Of a DNA stretch of 7,442 nt, positions 6,756 to 7,442 are shown one piece after another. Numbering within the stretch: position 1 is the first letter of the stretch; each line of letters starts with the position of its first letter. The notes under the pieces are model-generated. The model was not told where the DNA came from. It saw nothing but the letters and a program-made list of their open reading frames with translations, and did no database searches. The translations under genes were made by a program, and so were the position numbers. The stretch is from Chloroflexota bacterium (GTDB lineage: Bacteria; Cyanobacteriota; Vampirovibrionia; Obscuribacterales; Obscuribacteraceae): positions 1 through 7,442 of the forward strand of contig SBAT01000186.1 in the NCBI GenBank assembly GCA_005240105.1, given 5' to 3'.

Positions 6756-6863
6756 GCTCCGGTGCTGGCTGGCAGCACCTCCGCTGCCGTCCGGCAACCC
6801 ACGCTCCACTTCGGATTGCTCTATCGCAATCCTCCATTCTCGCTGTAGCGTGCCGTCGGGAGC
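6756..6863 (-). repeat. GC-rich structured intergenic repeat, copy B
   Basis: This 108-bp element starts 7 bp after the rhomboid-like stop codon. It contains several perfect inverted repeats: GGTGCTG/CAGCACC (6761-6767 and 6773-6779, 5-nt loop), TGCCG/CGGCA (6785-6789 and 6792-6796) and GGATTGC/GCAATCC (6813-6819 and 6826-6832, 6-nt loop). The outer ends, GCTCC (6756-6760) and GGAGC (6859-6863), also pair. Its minus strand shares GTGGGTTGCCG and CCGGAGC with copy A at nearly the same spacing. The first hairpin could help end transcription of the upstream gene, but it has no T-tract after it, so I do not call a terminator. It is read as a divergent member of a dispersed palindromic repeat family. 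Confidence 0.55.
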
Positions 6864-6998
6864 TTCGGGGTCGCTGGGGTTTGTTATCAGCTGCGCTTGG
6901 TATACATGAGAAATCGGAAAGCTGGGAATTGGGTACTGCGGGGCCATGTTAAGATGGTTGGCTCTTGGAAATCCATTTTAAAGTAATAGGTTTTGACT

Positions 6999-7442
6999 TT
7001 GACCCCAGACAAACCCGAATTACCTGCCCTGCCGGCTCAGGTTGACGATTCTATGTCGTTGGAGCCGGCTGTACGCTGGAAACGCGTATTTCAGGTAGTT
7101 CTGGACGCTGCTTTGTCCATTGTCGCCCTGAGCGGAGCCTACCTAATTCGTTTCGATGGCGCGCCTTCCGGACTCTATTTGCATCAATTGCTAGTTCTTG
7201 CACCAATATTTCTATGCTTACACTTGGCAACTAATTGGTTTTTTGGTGTGTATCGCCGATTGTGGCGTTATACAGGGCTGACGGAAGTCACGGAACTGGG
7301 CATTTCCATTGCCTGCGCAACAACAGTCGTCATGATTGTCCGGGCTTTGAACCTCGCTTCAGTAGACGGCAACCAGCTTTCCTACAGCATCATTTTCATT
7401 GAAGCTGGCTTAGCCTTTCTCTTGTTTGTCAGTCCGAGAGTA
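6999..7442 (+). CDS. FlaA1/CapD/EpsC-type nucleotide-sugar epimerase/dehydratase, N-terminal anchor only
   Basis: The reading frame is open from just after TAG at 6987-6989 to the window end, giving 148 codons from TTG 6999. Four hydrophobic helices are visible (about 31-50, 61-82, 98-116 and 129-148). The hallmark motifs of the membrane anchor of FlaA1/CapD/EpsC-type enzymes are present: LDAALSIVALSGAYLIRFDG in the first helix, and FFGVYRRLWRYTGLTEV after the second. Full-length members are about 600-650 residues; the anchor is followed by an NAD-binding short-chain dehydrogenase domain that acts on UDP-linked amino sugars for capsule, O-antigen or glycan synthesis. That catalytic part is outside the window, so the reaction cannot be specified. 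TTG 6999 has AATAGG 8 nt upstream; the in-frame ATG at 7053 starts at MSLEPAVRW and has a weaker site. Either could be right, and the difference is 18 nonconserved residues rich in Pro and acidic residues. Confidence 0.85.
   Translation, partial: MTPDKPELPALPAQVDDSMSLEPAVRWKRVFQVVLDAALSIVALSGAYLIRFDGAPSGLYLHQLLVLAPIFLCLHLATNWFFGVYRRLWRYTGLTEVTELGISIACATTVVMIVRALNLASVDGNQLSYSIIFIEAGLAFLLFVSPRV

Noticed and set aside
6761..6779. Intrinsic terminator after the rhomboid-like gene
   Set aside because: The 7-bp stem is good, but the following bases (TCCGCTGCCG) include no T-tract. It is better seen as part of repeat copy B.
6750..6947. A 65-codon minus-strand open frame through repeat copy B
   Set aside because: It has no ribosome site, its C-terminal half is repeat sequence and the rest shows no recognisable protein features. 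It is more likely a by-product of the GC-rich repeat.
1..7442. Defence system, CRISPR array, prophage or transposase
   Set aside because: No regular direct repeats with spacers, no cas, nuclease, toxin or transposase motifs and no terminal inverted repeats were seen. All long frames are accounted for by the listed genes.

Overview
The window looks like ordinary chromosome from a diderm (two-membrane) bacterium of moderate GC content. It carries two aminoacyl-tRNA synthetase genes, a secreted protein with outer-membrane beta-barrel character, and the start of a membrane-anchored polysaccharide-modifying enzyme. The style of the intergenic repeats and the lineage-specific barrel protein fit a non-photosynthetic relative of cyanobacteria (Vampirovibrionia/Obscuribacterales-like). 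That placement is a low-confidence impression, not something the sequence proves. I saw no mobile element, CRISPR array, tRNA, rRNA or phage gene.

Layout. Bases 1-987 (minus strand) hold the first 329 codons of tyrosyl-tRNA synthetase, whose C-terminus lies beyond the left edge. A 171-bp divergent spacer follows, holding a putative leuS promoter and a GC-rich repeat (copy A). Leucyl-tRNA synthetase (leuS) runs 1159-3705 on the plus strand; an in-frame ATG at 1075 would read through the repeat and is probably not the real start. After a 194-bp spacer with a good sigma70-like promoter comes a 462-codon gene (3900-5288) for a secreted, probably outer-membrane protein of unknown function. It converges with, and overlaps by 9 bp, a minus-strand DoxX-family membrane protein gene (5280-5768). 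Diverging from doxX is a rhomboid-fold membrane protein (5877-6749) that appears to lack both catalytic residues. A 249-bp spacer holds a second, inverted and divergent copy of the repeat (copy B). The window ends inside a FlaA1/CapD/EpsC-type nucleotide-sugar epimerase/dehydratase gene, with only its four-helix membrane anchor visible.

How the genes relate. TyrRS and LeuRS both charge tRNAs and are divergently arranged, so they may share regulatory sequence. The other genes are mostly envelope proteins: barrel, DoxX, rhomboid homologue and polysaccharide enzyme. Frequent strand changes and private spacers argue against one operon. No multi-gene novel system is evident. The most unusual items are the predicted inactive rhomboid with a helix-turn-helix-like tail, the uncharacterised barrel protein with a proline-rich tail, and the paired intergenic repeats.
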